A DNA stretch of 64,000 nt, from the NCBI GenBank assembly GCA_963727915.1, contig CAVSID010000001.1, positions 1,054,001-1,118,000 on the forward strand. The letters run 5' to 3'. Under the pieces are notes generated by a model, which searched no databases, was not told where the DNA came from, and saw only the letters and a program-made list of their open reading frames with translations. Within the stretch, counting starts at the first letter, position 1. Each line of letters starts with the position of its first letter. Position numbers and translations under genes: made by a program. This DNA comes from CAWAND01 sp963727915. GTDB lineage: Bacteria; Chloroflexota; Anaerolineae; Anaerolineales; E44-bin32. Of this stretch, positions 17,626-28,037 are shown in pieces.

Positions 17626-19199
17626 GTGAATCGACTCCCCTCGCGCCTCATTGTTCGCACCCTTGGGCTTTCTTTACTGGCAGCGGCGCTGTTGCTGAGC
17701 GCTTGCGGTGGCGCAGTCGCCCCGGCGCCGTCCGAACAACCCGCCGGCGGCCAGTCACCAGAACCCAGCATGACTGGCGGGACTCTTAACGTTGCGGCGA
17801 AGGCGATCGTCAACGTCGATCCCGCCCAGATCTCGGCCGACTCCGAGGTGCTTGTGGCGAACGCCGTGTATGACTATCTGGTCGATGTGGATGCCGACAA
17901 TAAGGTGCAACCTCGTCTGGCGACGGACTGGATCGTCGGCGATGATGGGCTCACCTACACCTTCCATCTGACCCACGGCGCCAGCTTTCACGACGGCACG
18001 CCGCTGACGGCCAAGGATGTCGTATACACGTTCAACCGTCTTCGCGACCCCAATTCGGGCTTTGCCACCGTCGATCTGTACGGCAATATCGCTGATATCC
18101 GGGCCGACGGCGATTACAGCGTGGTCTTCACCCTGAAGGCCACCAATCCGTTCTTTCTGTTCGACTTGAGCGACAACCATGCCTTGGTCGTCAAGGATGG
18201 CACGACGGATTTCACGGATTTCAATGGCTCGGGCCCGTTCAAGGTGGTCAGCTACACCCCCGAGGACCGGATCGAAATGGACGCCAACTCGGACTATTTC
18301 CAGAGTGGTTCGCCTAGGGTGGCGCACCTGAACATCGTCTTCTTCCAGGACACGTCGGCCGCGGTGGATGCCCTGCGCTCCGGTGACGTCGACACCGTCT
18401 TTGGGCTGTCGGCGCCGCAGTACAAGTCCCTTCAGGGCGAGTCCGGGGTGCAGACGTATCTGACCCCGACGAATGCCTTCCCGGTCATCCGTCTGCAGGG
18501 CGGACCAGCCGCCAGGGGATGACCCACGAGTGATCCAGGCGATGCGCATGGCGCTGGACCGTCAGGCGATTTTCGACCTGGTGCAGCAGGGCTTGGGTGC
18601 AGTTGGCCGCGATACCCCCATCGGGCCGATGTATCAAGACTACTATGCGGAAGATATCCCTCTGCCCGGGCACGATGTGGCGGGGGCCAAGCAGCTTTTG
18701 GCGGATGCGGGCTATCCGAATGGCCTGGACCTGACCTTGCGACTGCCAGATGCGCAAAACTTCCCGGACCTGGCAGCCGTCCTGAAATCCCAACTGGGAG
18801 AGGCCGGCTTCAACATCGAACTATCCGTCGAGCCGGAAAACGTGTACTACGGCACCGATGGTTGGCTGGAAGCACCATTCGGGATCACCGGTTGGGGATC
18901 GCGGCCCTATCCGCAGTTCTACATGGACGTCATGCTGACCTGCGGCGCCAAGTGGAATGAGTTCGCACTTCTGCGATCAGGAGTTCGACAAGCAGGCGGA
19001 GATCGCCGGGACGTCACTTGATCCCGCCGAGCAGGCGGCCGCCTACCACGAGATCCAGAAGATCCTGATCGAGCGGGGCCCGATCATCGTCCCCTTCTTC
19101 TTCCCGCAACTGGCGGCCACCACCGATCAGGTCCAGGATTTCAATCTGAAACCCTTCTTCGGGCGAACTGATTTCCGGGCAGTGACTGTGGCCCAATAG
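17626..19199 (+). CDS. Oligopeptide-type ABC transporter substrate-binding lipoprotein, frameshifted
   Basis: Extracellular solute-binding protein family 5, about 525 residues. Lipoprotein signal with lipobox LLLSAC at residues 22-27, then a spacer and the family core: YTFHLTHGASFHDGTPLTAKDVVYTFNRL is the SBP_bac_5 signature region. Later pieces contain MRMALDRQAI and AKQLLADAGYPNG, also typical. GTG 17626 is the start, with AGGAGA at 17611-17616. Frame changes near 18505 and 18965. It binds peptides, nickel or other small ligands and delivers them to the permeases that follow. Confidence 0.85.
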
Positions 19200-19212
19200 T
19201 CATCGGCCGGAC

Positions 19213-20099
19213 ATGCTCGAAGACGTCGCACCATCCACATTCACAGGCGCACCTCCGACCCGGGGGCGGCGCCTGTGGCGCGCTTTGCGCCAGCTCTACG
19301 CGCAATCGGCGTCTGCCTTTGGCACGACGGTCTTCTGTGTTGTTCCTCCTTATTGCCCTCTTTGGCCCGTGGTTTGCGCCCTACGGGAACAATCAACAGA
19401 TCGTGGCCGATGCGCGGCAGGCGCCCACGGCCGCGCACTGGTTTGGCACCGACAATCTGGGGCGCGACGTCTACAGTCGAGTTCTGCTCGGTGCCAGAGA
19501 CATCCTGTTACTGGCCGGCTTGGGGACACTGGCGGCGGTTGCCTTGGGGACCAGCCTGGGTCTCATCAGCGGTTACCTCGGCCGGTTCTTCGACGAGGTG
19601 CTGATGCGGTTCTTCGACAGTCTGCTTGCCATGCCCGCCCTGCTGCTGGCCCTGCTTCTTCTGGGGACCCTGGGGCCGTCGCGCAACAGCGTCCTGATGG
19701 TAATCGTGGTCGTCTATACGCCCATCGTGGCCCGAGTCGTTCGCAGCGTAGTGTTGGCGGTGAAGACCAAGGCCTTCGTCGAGGCGGCTCGTGTGCAGGG
19801 CGAGTTGCTTCCAGCGATTTTGTTTCGGGAAATCTTGCCATCAACGCTTCCGGCCCTTGCCGTCGAAGCCTCGCTGCGCTTTTCCTACGCCATCTTCCTG
19901 GTGGCGTCGCTCGGCTTCCTCGGCGTCGGCGTGCAGCCTCCCAGCCCGGACTGGGGGTCTGATGGTCAAAGAGGCCCGCAGCTATGTCGATCAGGCGCCA
20001 TGGGCGCTCTACTTTCCGGCTGGAGCGATTGCACTGGCTGTGATCGGCGTCAACCTGATGTCGGACGGTTTGAAGCGCGTCCTGCAGGCGGAAAGCTGA
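19213..20099 (+). CDS. Peptide ABC transporter permease, DppC type, frameshifted
   Basis: Inner-membrane permease of the DppC/OppC family, about 295 residues. After a short cytoplasmic N-terminus come HWFGTDNLGRDVYSRVL (the DppC signature) and the EAA loop AFVEAARVQGELLPAILFREI, which contacts the ATPase. The C-terminal piece ends ALAVIGVNLMSDGLKRVL. Frame changes near 19330 and 19955. It lies 13 bp after the binding-protein gene in the same operon. Confidence 0.85.
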
Positions 20100-20103
20100 C
20101 CAC

Positions 20104-22234
20104 ATGGCCAACGCCGCGACGCAACCGGCTGCGTCCCGTTCTCACGATCGAAGACCTGACGGTCGGCTACCGCACAGGTTCCGGCTGGAGGGATGCTGTT
20201 CGTGGCGTCTCTCTGGAGCTCGTCGCCTGGCCAGACCTACGGGCTGGTCGGCGAGAGCGGGTCCGGGGAAGACGACGCTGGCCATGGCGGTGATGAACTA
20301 TCTGCCTCGCGGCGGGCTGGTGCGGAGCGGTCGGATTGTCTTCGATGGCAAGGATCTCCTGAAGCGGGGCACGCGTGACATGCGCCAGCATCTGGGGCAG
20401 CCAGATGGCGATGGTGCCTCAGGACCCGCTTTCATCGTCTCAATCCGACGCTGCGAATCGGGGACCAGCTTTCCGAGACCCTGAAGGCAGCATCTGGGAA
20501 TGACCGCCGGGGAGGCCAAGACGCCGCATTCGAGAGCTCCTGGAAATGGTAGAGATCGGCGATCCCGAATCGAGTTGCCGCGAGCTACCCCCATCAGATC
20601 AGCGGAGGCATGCAGCAGCGAGTGATGATCGCCATGTCTCTGAGCACGGAGCCGCGCCTGTTGGTGCTGGATGAGCCCACAACAAGCCTGGATGCCACCA
20701 CCCAGGCCACCATCCTTGACCTGGTCCGGAATCTGATGCGTGCCCACCAGGCAGCCGTCCTGTACGTGACCCACAATCTTGGGCGTCGTGGCGCAGATCT
20801 GCGATCGGGTGGCGGTAATGTACGCCGGCGAACTGGTAGAGGATGCGCCGACGGCGAGCTCTACCGCCGGCCGCTCTTCCCCTACACGCAGGGTCTTTGG
20901 GACAGCGTCCCACGCTTGGGGGAGAACAAGCGGCACGTGCGCCTTCGACCAATTCAAGGGCGAATTCCGTCTCTGGGGGATCTGCCGCAGGGATGTATCT
21001 TCCGTCCTCGCTGCCCGGTGGCAATCGAACAATGCCGCACAAACCCGCCCGTCCTTCATACGAACCAGATGCGAAGCGAAAGACACGCTGCCACCGTTGG
21101 CAGGCGATCGCCAGCGGGGAGATCGACGCTGCGCAGCCAGTCCACCGGAGGACCAGGCCGCTGGGGAAAGGGCGGCCTCTGGCGGGCAGGTGCTATCGAT
21201 CGACAACTCTCAAGGTCCATTTCACGCCCAGCCAGTCGATCGTGGCTTGGCTTCGACGGCAGCCGCACAGACAGATCAAGGCCGTCGATGGCGTCAGCCT
21301 CAATCTGAATTCTGGGCGTACGCTGGGCCTGGTTGGTGAAAGTGGAAGCGGCAAGACCACTCTGGCCCGTGCGCTGTTGGGGCTCACACCGCCCACGTCG
21401 GCAGAGGTACGGCTGTTCGGGGTGCCGCTCGCGCCTCGTCTGGGGGACCGGCCCCGGTCCAGCCTCAGCCGGTTGCAGATCGTCTTCCAGAATCCGCAGG
21501 AGGCACTCAATCCCTACCTGACCGTCGAGCAATCCCTGGTGCAGCCCCTTAGGAGGCTTCGCCATCTGCCCATGGGTGCGGCGAACAGGGCCGTGGATGA
21601 CCTGTTGCGAGCCGTGGAACTACAGCCCGAATATCGGTTCCGCCTGCCCAGCCAGCTCAGCGGCGGGGAGAAACAGCGGGTGGCCATCGCCAGGGCGTTC
21701 GCAGCCCAGCCCGATCTGTTAGTGGCTGACGAGCCGGTCACTTCCTTGGACGTATCGGTTCAGGCCTCCATCCTGAAAGTCCTGCACGAACTCCAGGTCG
21801 AAAGGCAGACCGGCTACCTGTTCATTTCTCACAACCTGGCCGTGGTCGGGTTCCTTTCGGACTGGGTGGCCGTCATCTATCTTGGCGAATTGATGGAGGT
21901 CGGTCCGGCGGAAGCCATCTTCGATCCCCCGTACCATCCCTACACGGAAGCATTCTTTCGGCCATGCCCCTGATCGATCCCGACGCGCAGCAGCAACAAG
22001 TGCGGCTGGAAGGGCGAAGTGCCCAGCTCGGCCGATCGGCCGACTGGATGCCCGTTTCACACCCGTTGCCCGCGGTATTCTGGGCGACATTTGCGTGAAC
22101 GAGCGACCGTCTTGGCGCGAGACGCCACGGGGGAAGAGCTTACTTCTGCCACATACCCCCTGAGGACCTGGAGGCAGGAGCAGGGCAAGGTCTTCATGTT
22201 CTCATCCCAGGATCGGCGAGGGGACAGACCATGA
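20104..22234 (+). CDS. Fused tandem peptide ABC transporter ATPases (DppD-DppF type), heavily frameshifted
   Basis: Two oligopeptide-type ABC ATPase domains appear to be joined. Domain 1 (20104-21100): Walker A GESGSGKTT after removing one extra G at 20267, signature ISGGMQQRVMIA, Walker B LLVLDEPTTSLD, and the C-terminal oligo/dipeptide cysteine motif CIFRPRCPVAIEQC. Domain 2 (about 21200-22234): Walker A GESGSGKTT, signature LSGGEKQRVAIARA, Walker B LLVADEPVTSLD, ending with a second cysteine motif CPFHTRC. One frame runs without a stop from 20843 to 21973 across the junction, supporting a YejF-like fusion of about 700 residues. At least five frame changes make a two-gene layout possible. 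The stop overlaps the next ATG by 4 bp. Confidence 0.75.
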
Positions 22235-23176
22235 TCCGCTATGTCCTTCGCCGCCTGGCATTCCTGCTGCTGACGGTGGTCTTGACGTCAATCATTGTGT
22301 TTGTGGTTACCCAGCTTCTCCCGGGCGACGTGGCGCGTGTGATCCTGGGCCGCGAAGCAGGCGAGGCTGCCCTTCAGGCTTTGAGGCATCAACTGGGCCT
22401 GGACCAGCCATTGATCGTCCAATTCGGCCGCTGGTTGGGCCATTTCGTGACCGGCGACTGGGGAACGTCGTTCAGCACGAGGGCCGAGATCTTCCCCTTG
22501 GTCATGGGCAGGCTGCGGAACTCGATCATGCTTGCGGCGATGATCATGGTGCTCGCCATCCCGTTGGCGGTGGTCCTGGGCGTCATCGCCGGGCCTTAAC
22601 GAGGGCCGGTGGATCGACAATCTGATCAGCATCAGTTCGCTGTCGGTTGTGGGTCTGCCCGAGTTCGTGACCGGTCTGGTGTTGATCCAGGTGTTTGCCT
22701 TCGGCCTGCACTGGTTCCCCGCCAACTCGTCGATTCGGCTCGGTACCGGATTCTTGGAAGCCTTGCCGCGGTTGATTCTGCCTGCCTTGACCGCCGTGCT
22801 TGTGCTCCTGGCCTACATCGCCCGGCTGACGCGGGCCGGCGTTATCGAAGAATTGAAGAAACCCTACGTGAGGACGGCCGTGCTCAAGGGACTGCCCCAG
22901 CGCACGGTGACCATCAAGCATGTGATGCGCAACGCGCTGCTGCCGACGATCACGGTGATCGCCATCAGCTTCGGCTGGATGATCAGCGGACTGATTGTGA
23001 TTGAAAATGTCTTCAACTATCCGGGTCTTGGCCGTTTGGTGGTATTCGCCATCGGGCGGCACGACCTACCGCTGCTCCAGGCGGTCACGATGGTCACCGT
23101 GGTGGCGTTTGCATCGGCCAACCTGATAGCAGATCTGATGTATGCAGCGCTCAACCCAAGGATCCGCCTCGGCTGA
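22231..23176 (+). CDS. Peptide ABC transporter permease, DppB type, frameshifted
   Basis: The second permease, about 314 residues, DppB/OppB family. It starts MIRYVLRRLAFLLLTV, followed by QLLPGDVARVILG and LGLDQPLIVQFGRWL, both typical. The EAA loop is in YVRTAVLKGLPQRTVTIKHVMRNALLP, and VIENVFNYPGLGRLVVFAI is the DppB C-terminal signature. The only frame change is near 22598. ATG 22231 overlaps the ATPase stop (ATGA), so it closes the operon begun at 17626. Confidence 0.85.
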
Positions 23177-23212
23177 ATGCGCTGTCCCGTGAGGACACGA
23201 AGGAGCGGGGCG

Positions 23213-23853
23213 GTGCATCCACGTCTTGAACTGAGTGACTACCGCCGACGGGTCAGCGATCTGTATGCCTCCGTTCGCCAGCTCCAGGCCGATCCAAGAC
23301 GGGCATGGGAGCTGTGGCGCACCGGGCGTGACGACCTGTTCGCATCCCACCCCCAATCGGCGCTAACGGCGGCCCAGGAGGCGGGACTTCTCCGGGTTGG
23401 CCTACTTCGCCTATGACCCCGGACTCAGGATGGTGGTGCAAGTTGACGAGGCTGTCGAAAATGGCGTGATCGACGTGCCGCTGGATGATGATGGTCTGAT
23501 GCAGATCGCCCGCGTCGGTCGGGTGGAACTCTACCTCGGCGGAAGCGTCGGCCCGGCTGTCCCTGTATTGGATCCTTGGCTACGGTGGCGGCTTGTTCCT
23601 CCCCTTTCGAGATGCCACCAACGGGAAGGAGACCTTCGGCGGCGGCCGCTACCTGCTGGACGGCATCAAGGGCGCCGATTTGGGTTGGGATGATGGCCGA
23701 TTGATCTTGGATTTCAACTTTGCCTACAATCCATCCTGCGCCTACAGCCCCCAATGGCATTGTCCTCTTCCCCCCGCAGAGAATTGGCTTGATATGCCCA
23801 TCCGGGCCGGTGAGATGCGAGGTCCCCTCGAGCGCCAAACGTTGGTTGCTTGA
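23213..23853 (+). CDS. DUF1684-family protein, frameshifted
   Basis: About 213 residues. The DUF1684 core is clear in the last frame: GGLFLPFRDATNGKETFGGG, then LDFNFAYNPSCAYSPQW and the closing PPAENWLDMPIRAGE. Function in the family is not established. GTG 23213 is chosen because AAGGAG lies at 23200-23205. The frame changes near 23390 and 23560. It sits 36 bp behind the peptide permease and may be co-transcribed with it. A Rex/CRP-type palindrome begins two bases after its stop codon. Confidence 0.75.
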
Positions 23854-23854
23854 T

Positions 23855-23872
23855 ATGTGAAGAATTTCACAA
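23855..23872. promoter_or_regulatory. Rex/CRP-type palindrome, copy 2
   Basis: ATGTGAA-GAAT-TTCACAA; the right half is the exact Rex half-site and the left half differs only in its first base. It lies between the DUF1684 stop and a small membrane-protein gene. Confidence 0.55.
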
Positions 23873-23967
23873 ACCATTGGCAAGAATCATGCAATCTCCC
23901 TTTGCTAGGAAGTAAGGGGGATTTTGTTTCCGGGCGAATAGGAGCACACTGGATTAGGGTATACACC

Positions 23968-24162
23968 ATGGACACTTTGCTCACCATCTTAGGCGGTTTT
24001 GTTCTGGTCTGCTGTCTGGCCTATTTCCACGATCAGGATTCATCCAGGCGGGATGATCGCCTGTTCGAGTCAGCCGAACTGATGCTTCCGCTGGAAACTG
24101 ATGACGACTCCATCCCGGTGCCGGTGATGACCAAACAAGTGGGGAGATCCCTCGAAGGCTGA
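23968..24162 (+). CDS. Small single-pass membrane protein
   Basis: A 64-residue product: a hydrophobic segment at residues 3-20 (TLLTILGGFVLVCCLAYF) and then a charged tail rich in Asp and Glu. No family recognised. TATACA at 23960-23965 lies so close to the ATG that, if it is a -10 box, the transcript would be nearly leaderless. The palindrome at 23855-23872 is 96 nt upstream and a strong terminator follows, which makes a real, separately transcribed gene more likely. Confidence 0.45.
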   Translation: MDTLLTILGGFVLVCCLAYFHDQDSSRRDDRLFESAELMLPLETDDDSIPVPVMTKQVGRSLEG

Positions 24163-24195
24163 GCCTGTGGAACAAGATCCGGCGCGCCATCCGGT

Positions 24196-24228
24196 GCCGG
24201 GCCCGTGAGGCCCGGCTCTTTCTTTTTC
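24196..24228 (+). terminator. Intrinsic terminator
   Basis: GCCGGGCC (24196-24203) pairs with GGCCCGGC (24209-24216), loop CGTGA, followed by TCTTTCTTTTTC. It separates the small membrane-protein gene from the convergent Lon-domain gene. Confidence 0.8.
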
Positions 24229-24242
24229 TGACGAAAATGGAT

Positions 24243-24932
24243 CTAGTTCAAGGGGAAGCTGTTGAGGACGTGATCCAAGCCGCGCGCCAATAACATCTGC
24301 AGGACATCGACTTCGCGACGGTAGGCGAGGATAAGGGTGCGGAAGAAAAGGCTTGAATCGCAAGTGGTGAGCAGATGCTGTTTCTCACGCGTGGGAATGT
24401 CGATCACCGTGGCCGCCAAGTAACCGAGACTGACGGGATCCTGGGGGAGATGAAGGTCGACCTGCCGCTGCTGGCCGCCTTGGATCAAGATCTGGAAATA
24501 CTGACGCACCCATGGACGGAGCCGTGCCCCAAGCGATTGAAGCTCTTGGCCCTGCGATGGCTCGAAGTCGATCAATTCGACTTCCGCCAGGATCAGCCCC
24601 TGACTCGTCCTCAGGGATCGTATGCGGAATCGCTCACCCCCAACGCCGATTAACTTTTGGCGCCCCCCTGGAAGCGCTTGCAGCGATTTGACCTCTGCCG
24701 TGCAACCGATGTCGTGCATACTGGGCGCGGCTCGACTTCCCTTTCTTGCGCGGCGAATTAGGACGATGCCAAAGGGTTCCTGGGCCTGCTGGCAGCGTGC
24801 AACCATCGCCTGGTACGCTGGCTCAAAGACATGGAGGCGGACGCCCACGCGGGGAAAGAGCACGCTCTCAAGCGGCAAAATGGGCAGCGAATAGATGATC
24901 TCAGAGATCGCGCTCACCTTCTTCCGGTACAT
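24243..24932 (-). CDS. Lon N-terminal (substrate-binding) domain protein
   Basis: A 229-residue protein consisting of the LON substrate-binding domain without the AAA+ and protease parts of Lon. The start of the domain is classic: LPILPLESVLFPRVGVRLHVFEPAY, followed by a basic/beta region and a helical C-terminal half with DPVSLGYLAATVIDIP and KQHLLTT. Such stand-alone proteins are often annotated as peptidase S16 but cannot hydrolyse peptide bonds alone. ATG 24932 is preferred to the longer start at 24965 because it leaves only a short N-terminal extension. Divergent from the Fur-family gene. Confidence 0.8.
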   Translation of the reverse strand: MYRKKVSAISEIIYSLPILPLESVLFPRVGVRLHVFEPAYQAMVARCQQAQEPFGIVLIRRARKGSRAAPSMHDIGCTAEVKSLQALPGGRQKLIGVGGERFRIRSLRTSQGLILAEVELIDFEPSQGQELQSLGARLRPWVRQYFQILIQGGQQRQVDLHLPQDPVSLGYLAATVIDIPTREKQHLLTTCDSSLFFRTLILAYRREVDVLQMLLARGLDHVLNSFPLN

Positions 24933-25048
24933 CCCTCGGTGGCTGTCAGCCGGCCATCCGCCCACCGATCGGCCTACTTTTTCATTCTAGCATGTCGGAT
25001 TCTGGGCGCCTCGGCTCCGGATTTCGGCAGACACCGTACCACGCTCTG

Positions 25049-25077
25049 TTGACCAGGAGGGTGATCTATGCTATCCT
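25049..25077 (+). promoter_or_regulatory. Candidate promoter of regulator/metal-transport operon
   Basis: TTGACC (25049-25054) and TATCCT (25072-25077) with exactly 17 nt between. If used, transcription starts near 25084, inside the palindrome at 25080-25095, and the regulator must start downstream of ATG 25068. Confidence 0.45.
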
Positions 25078-25577
25078 TTCTGCAAATAGTTGCAGGTAGT
25101 GTGATTTGCGTATGGCGACTTCACGGATGGCTCAATCTCTTCGGGCGCGCTGGCCTCAGGGTGACGGCGCAGCGAGCATTGATTCTGGAAACTCTGGCCG
25201 GGATGCGCGGTCATCGGTCGGCGCAGGAAGTCTTTGTTCAGGCGTCACCCCATCTCCCCGGCCTCAACCTGGCCACTGTCTACCGCACCCTGGAACTGCT
25301 GTATCAGGTGGGTCTGGTGGACGTCCTGACCTCCGGCACCGAAGTCCAGCGCTACACCTTTCGCGGTGCCCACCACCGCCACGCACACCTGGTTTGCCGT
25401 CGCTGCGGTCGGATGCTTGAAGCCGATCTTGATTTGATCGAGCGGCTGAGGAAGGATATCGAAGCCCAATCGGGCTTCTTGATCGACGACCACCATTTGG
25501 CGCTCAACGGCCTCTGTTCAGAATGCTCAAACCTGGAGGCGGCCGGCGAAGATGCCGGCCAGCTTCAGGAGGCTTAG
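25068..25577 (+). CDS. Fur-family metalloregulator (possibly Nur)
   Basis: A 169-residue Fur-family repressor. The winged helix (GLRVTAQRALILETLAG... LNLATVYRTLELLYQVGLV) is followed by the metal-site region AHHRHAHLVCRRCGRM and a second CxxC in CSEC, the structural zinc pairs. ATG 25068 has AGGAGG 7 nt upstream, but gives an odd hydrophobic N-terminus and lies before the promoter's predicted start site. Alternatives are GTG 25101, or ATG 25112 (MATSRMAQSLRA...) with one base error near 25150. It is followed 4 bp later by the ECF metal transporter, so nickel or cobalt sensing is likely. Confidence 0.8.
   Translation: MLSFLQIVAGSVICVWRLHGWLNLFGRAGLRVTAQRALILETLAGMRGHRSAQEVFVQASPHLPGLNLATVYRTLELLYQVGLVDVLTSGTEVQRYTFRGAHHRHAHLVCRRCGRMLEADLDLIERLRKDIEAQSGFLIDDHHLALNGLCSECSNLEAAGEDAGQLQEA
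25080..25095. promoter_or_regulatory. Nur-like operator palindrome
   Basis: CTGCAA-ATAG-TTGCAG. It closely resembles the Streptomyces Nur box tTGCaa-N5-ttGCAA of the nickel-responsive Fur homologue, with a spacer of 4 instead of 5. It overlaps the predicted transcription start, where a repressor would act. Confidence 0.5.
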
Positions 25578-25581
25578 GTCC

Positions 25582-26539
25582 ATGCTCGCCTCGCCGGTCG
25601 CCATGCATATACCGGATGGGTTCCTGACGCCGCTGGTGGCGGCCGTTGGCTGGATTTTGGCTCTGGCCAGCCTGAGTTTGGCCGTCCGTCGAACACAGGC
25701 TAGTTTGGGCGAGCGCCAGGTGCCAATGATGGGCGTCCTGGCGGCCTTCATTTTTGCTGCCCAGGCCCTCAACTTCCCGGTCGCAGCCGGCACCTCCGGG
25801 CACTTGCTGGGCGGCGCCCTGGCGGCGATCTTGATGGGCCCGTGGGCAGCCGGTTTGATGATGTCCGCCGTGGTCATCCTGCAGGGCCTGGTCTTCCAAG
25901 ACGGTGGCCTGCTGGTGATGGGCTGGAACATGATCAACATGGGCTTCGTTACCGCCTTCGTGGGCTTTGCCGTCTTCAGCCTGGTCCGAAAGGTGATACG
26001 CGACCGCGGCAGCGGGCCAGCTGGCGGCCGCGTTCGTGGCAGCCTGGATCTCCGTCGAAGTGGCGGCCATGGCTACCGCCGTGGAGCTGGCGGCTTCCGG
26101 GACGTTCCCCCTCAACCTGGCTTTGCCAGCGATGGCCGGCGTGCACGCGTTGATCGGGTTGGGGGAAGCCGTCATCACCGCCGGCGCCGTCGCCTTCCTG
26201 CAGGCCGTGCGCCCGGATTTGCTGCAGCGAGGTGAAGGCGAAAATGGGCGGCTAGCCTCGACAGCGGTGGCAGCCGGCTTGGGTGTGGCCTTGCTGGTGG
26301 CCTGCCTGTCCCCGTTGGCCTCGCCCTCCCCGGACGGATTGTTGGCCGTTGCTGGCGCCGGCGGCTTTGCATTCCTCGAGCGCTCTGTCCCATTTGAGAT
26401 CTTTCCCGGCTACAGCGTCCCCTTCATCATGAATCCCGCCCTGGCAACGGCACTGGCGGTTGTAGCGGGTACACTGATTGTGTTCGGGATGGGTTGGCTC
26501 ATTGGCCGGCTGGCGGTTGGCCGGCGGCGAACGGGCTGA
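25582..26539 (+). CDS. cbiM: Nickel/cobalt ECF transporter substrate component CbiM/NikM with PDGL domain, frameshifted
   Basis: About 319 residues. Contains the CbiM metal-binding N-terminus MHIPDGFL (ATG 25603), in which His2 and the chain start bind the metal, plus GGALAAILMGPWAAGLMMSAVV and LQGLVFQDGGLLVMGWNMINMG. AGGAGG precedes ATG 25582, so translation may begin there and a 7-residue leader be removed. The frame changes near 26025. The C-terminal part has SPSPDGLLAVAG and the last helix, i.e. a CbiN/NikN-like PDGLE domain fused to the M subunit. It captures Ni2+ or Co2+ at the outer face. Confidence 0.85.
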
Positions 26540-26545
26540 TCGCCA

Positions 26546-27322
26546 TTGACGATCCCCACAGGCGGCTTCCAGACAAATCCCACAGCTGCAGCCGTTTTCG
26601 ATCCGCGGGCCAAGCTCGTGCTGACATTGGCCGCCATTGTCGGGATCAGTTTGCTTCCCCAGGGTGAGTGGCTCCTGTTTGGGGTTGCGCTGGTCGCGTT
26701 GATGGCGGTTGGGGCATGGGCGGGCTTGGGACCGCTGCATGCTCTGCGCAAATCGTACGTCGCCCTTCCTTTTGTGTTGGCAGCCCTATCGCTGCCTTTC
26801 ACCGTGCCCGGGGACGCGCTGGTCCATCTTCCGCTGCTAGGATGGCCGATGACGGTGGAGGGGATCACGCGTGCGGCCAGCCTGATTGCACGCTCCTGGC
26901 TGGCGGTGCAAGCCGCCATTCTGTTGACCAGCACCACGCCGCCTGAGTCCATCTTCTGGTCCCTGCGGGCACTGCGAGTGCCCGCCATTTTGGTGGCGGT
27001 AGTGGGATTTGCCTACCGCTATCTCTCCCTGCTGGTTGATGAAGCCCGCCGAATGCTTCGTGCGCGCGGTGCCAGAAGCGCCGCGCGCGCCGGCCGCCGG
27101 CCATCATTGGCTTGGCAAGGGCAAGTCGCTGGATCGATGGCCGGCAGCCTGTTTGTGCGATCCCTTGAGCGCAGTGAGCGCGTCTACGTGGCGATGCTTG
27201 CCCGGGGCTATGACGGCCATATCCATCTGGCGCGTGCCCCGCAGATGCGCTTGCGCGACTGGGCGCTGCTGGCCCTAGCCTCGGCCACCCTGGCCTGGGC
27301 CCTGATCGTGGCAGGGAGGTAG
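26546..27322 (+). CDS. cbiQ: ECF transporter T component (CbiQ/NikQ)
   Basis: A 258-residue membrane protein, the energy-coupling T subunit linking the M subunit to the ATPase. DPRAKLVLTLAAIVGI near the N-terminus is typical of CbiQ. Both coupling-helix Ala-Arg-Gly motifs are present: RMLRARGAR and VAMLARGYDG. TTG 26546 opens the frame 6 bp after the M gene. Complete, without frame breaks. Confidence 0.85.
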   Translation: MTIPTGGFQTNPTAAAVFDPRAKLVLTLAAIVGISLLPQGEWLLFGVALVALMAVGAWAGLGPLHALRKSYVALPFVLAALSLPFTVPGDALVHLPLLGWPMTVEGITRAASLIARSWLAVQAAILLTSTTPPESIFWSLRALRVPAILVAVVGFAYRYLSLLVDEARRMLRARGARSAARAGRRPSLAWQGQVAGSMAGSLFVRSLERSERVYVAMLARGYDGHIHLARAPQMRLRDWALLALASATLAWALIVAGR

Positions 27323-27325
27323 CCG

Positions 27326-28037
27326 ATGCACCATCGGATCGAGATCAGCCGACTAAGCTTCGGCTATCCGGATGGCCGTCCGGTGCTGCATGACATCAGC
27401 TTGAGCATCGCCCCAGGCGAGAAGGTAGCCCTGGTAGGCCCCAACGGGGCCGGGAAATCCACGCTGCTGCTCCATCTGGCCGGCATATTGCGCGGCCAGG
27501 GGGAGATCCGAGTCAGCAGCGTGCCGGTGAGCGATGAGACGCTGCCGACGATCCGCTCGGCGGTGGGCTTGGTGTTCCAGGATCCCGACGACCAACTGTT
27601 CTCGGCCAGCGTCTACGAGGACGTGGCCTTCGGCCCGCGCTACATGGGCCTGGACGAAGACGAGGTGGCCGACCGGGTGGACAGAGCGCTTGCGGTCGGT
27701 AGGAATGGGAGGTGCTGGGGCCAGAGTTCCCTACCACCTTAGCGGCGGGGAGAAGAAGCGCGTGGCGATGGCTACGGTGCTGTCGATGGATCCAGAGATT
27801 CTGATCCTCGACGAGCCCACCCTGGGATTGGACCCGCGGGGACGGCGAGGCATGTCCAGCCTGCTGCATGAGCTCCCGCAGACCATGCTGGTTTCAACGC
27901 ATGACATGCGGCTGGTCAACGAATTGTTTCCGCGCATGGTCGTCCTCGACGAGGGGCGGATTGTGGCTGACGGCCGGACAGCGGACATAATCCACGACGC
28001 TGCCACGATGGAAGACCACGGCCTGGAGGCGGTTTGA
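27326..28037 (+). CDS. cbiO: ECF transporter ATPase (CbiO/NikO), frameshifted
   Basis: The ATPase of the metal transporter, about 236 residues. Walker A GPNGAGKSTLLLHLAG, Q-loop VFQDPDDQLFSASVYEDVAFGP (typical CbiO), signature LSGGEKKRVAMA, Walker B ILILDEPTLGLDP and switch His in STHDMRL. The frame changes near 27705, just before the signature. It starts 3 bp after the T gene and ends overlapping the TlpA gene by 4 bp (TTGA). Confidence 0.88.
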
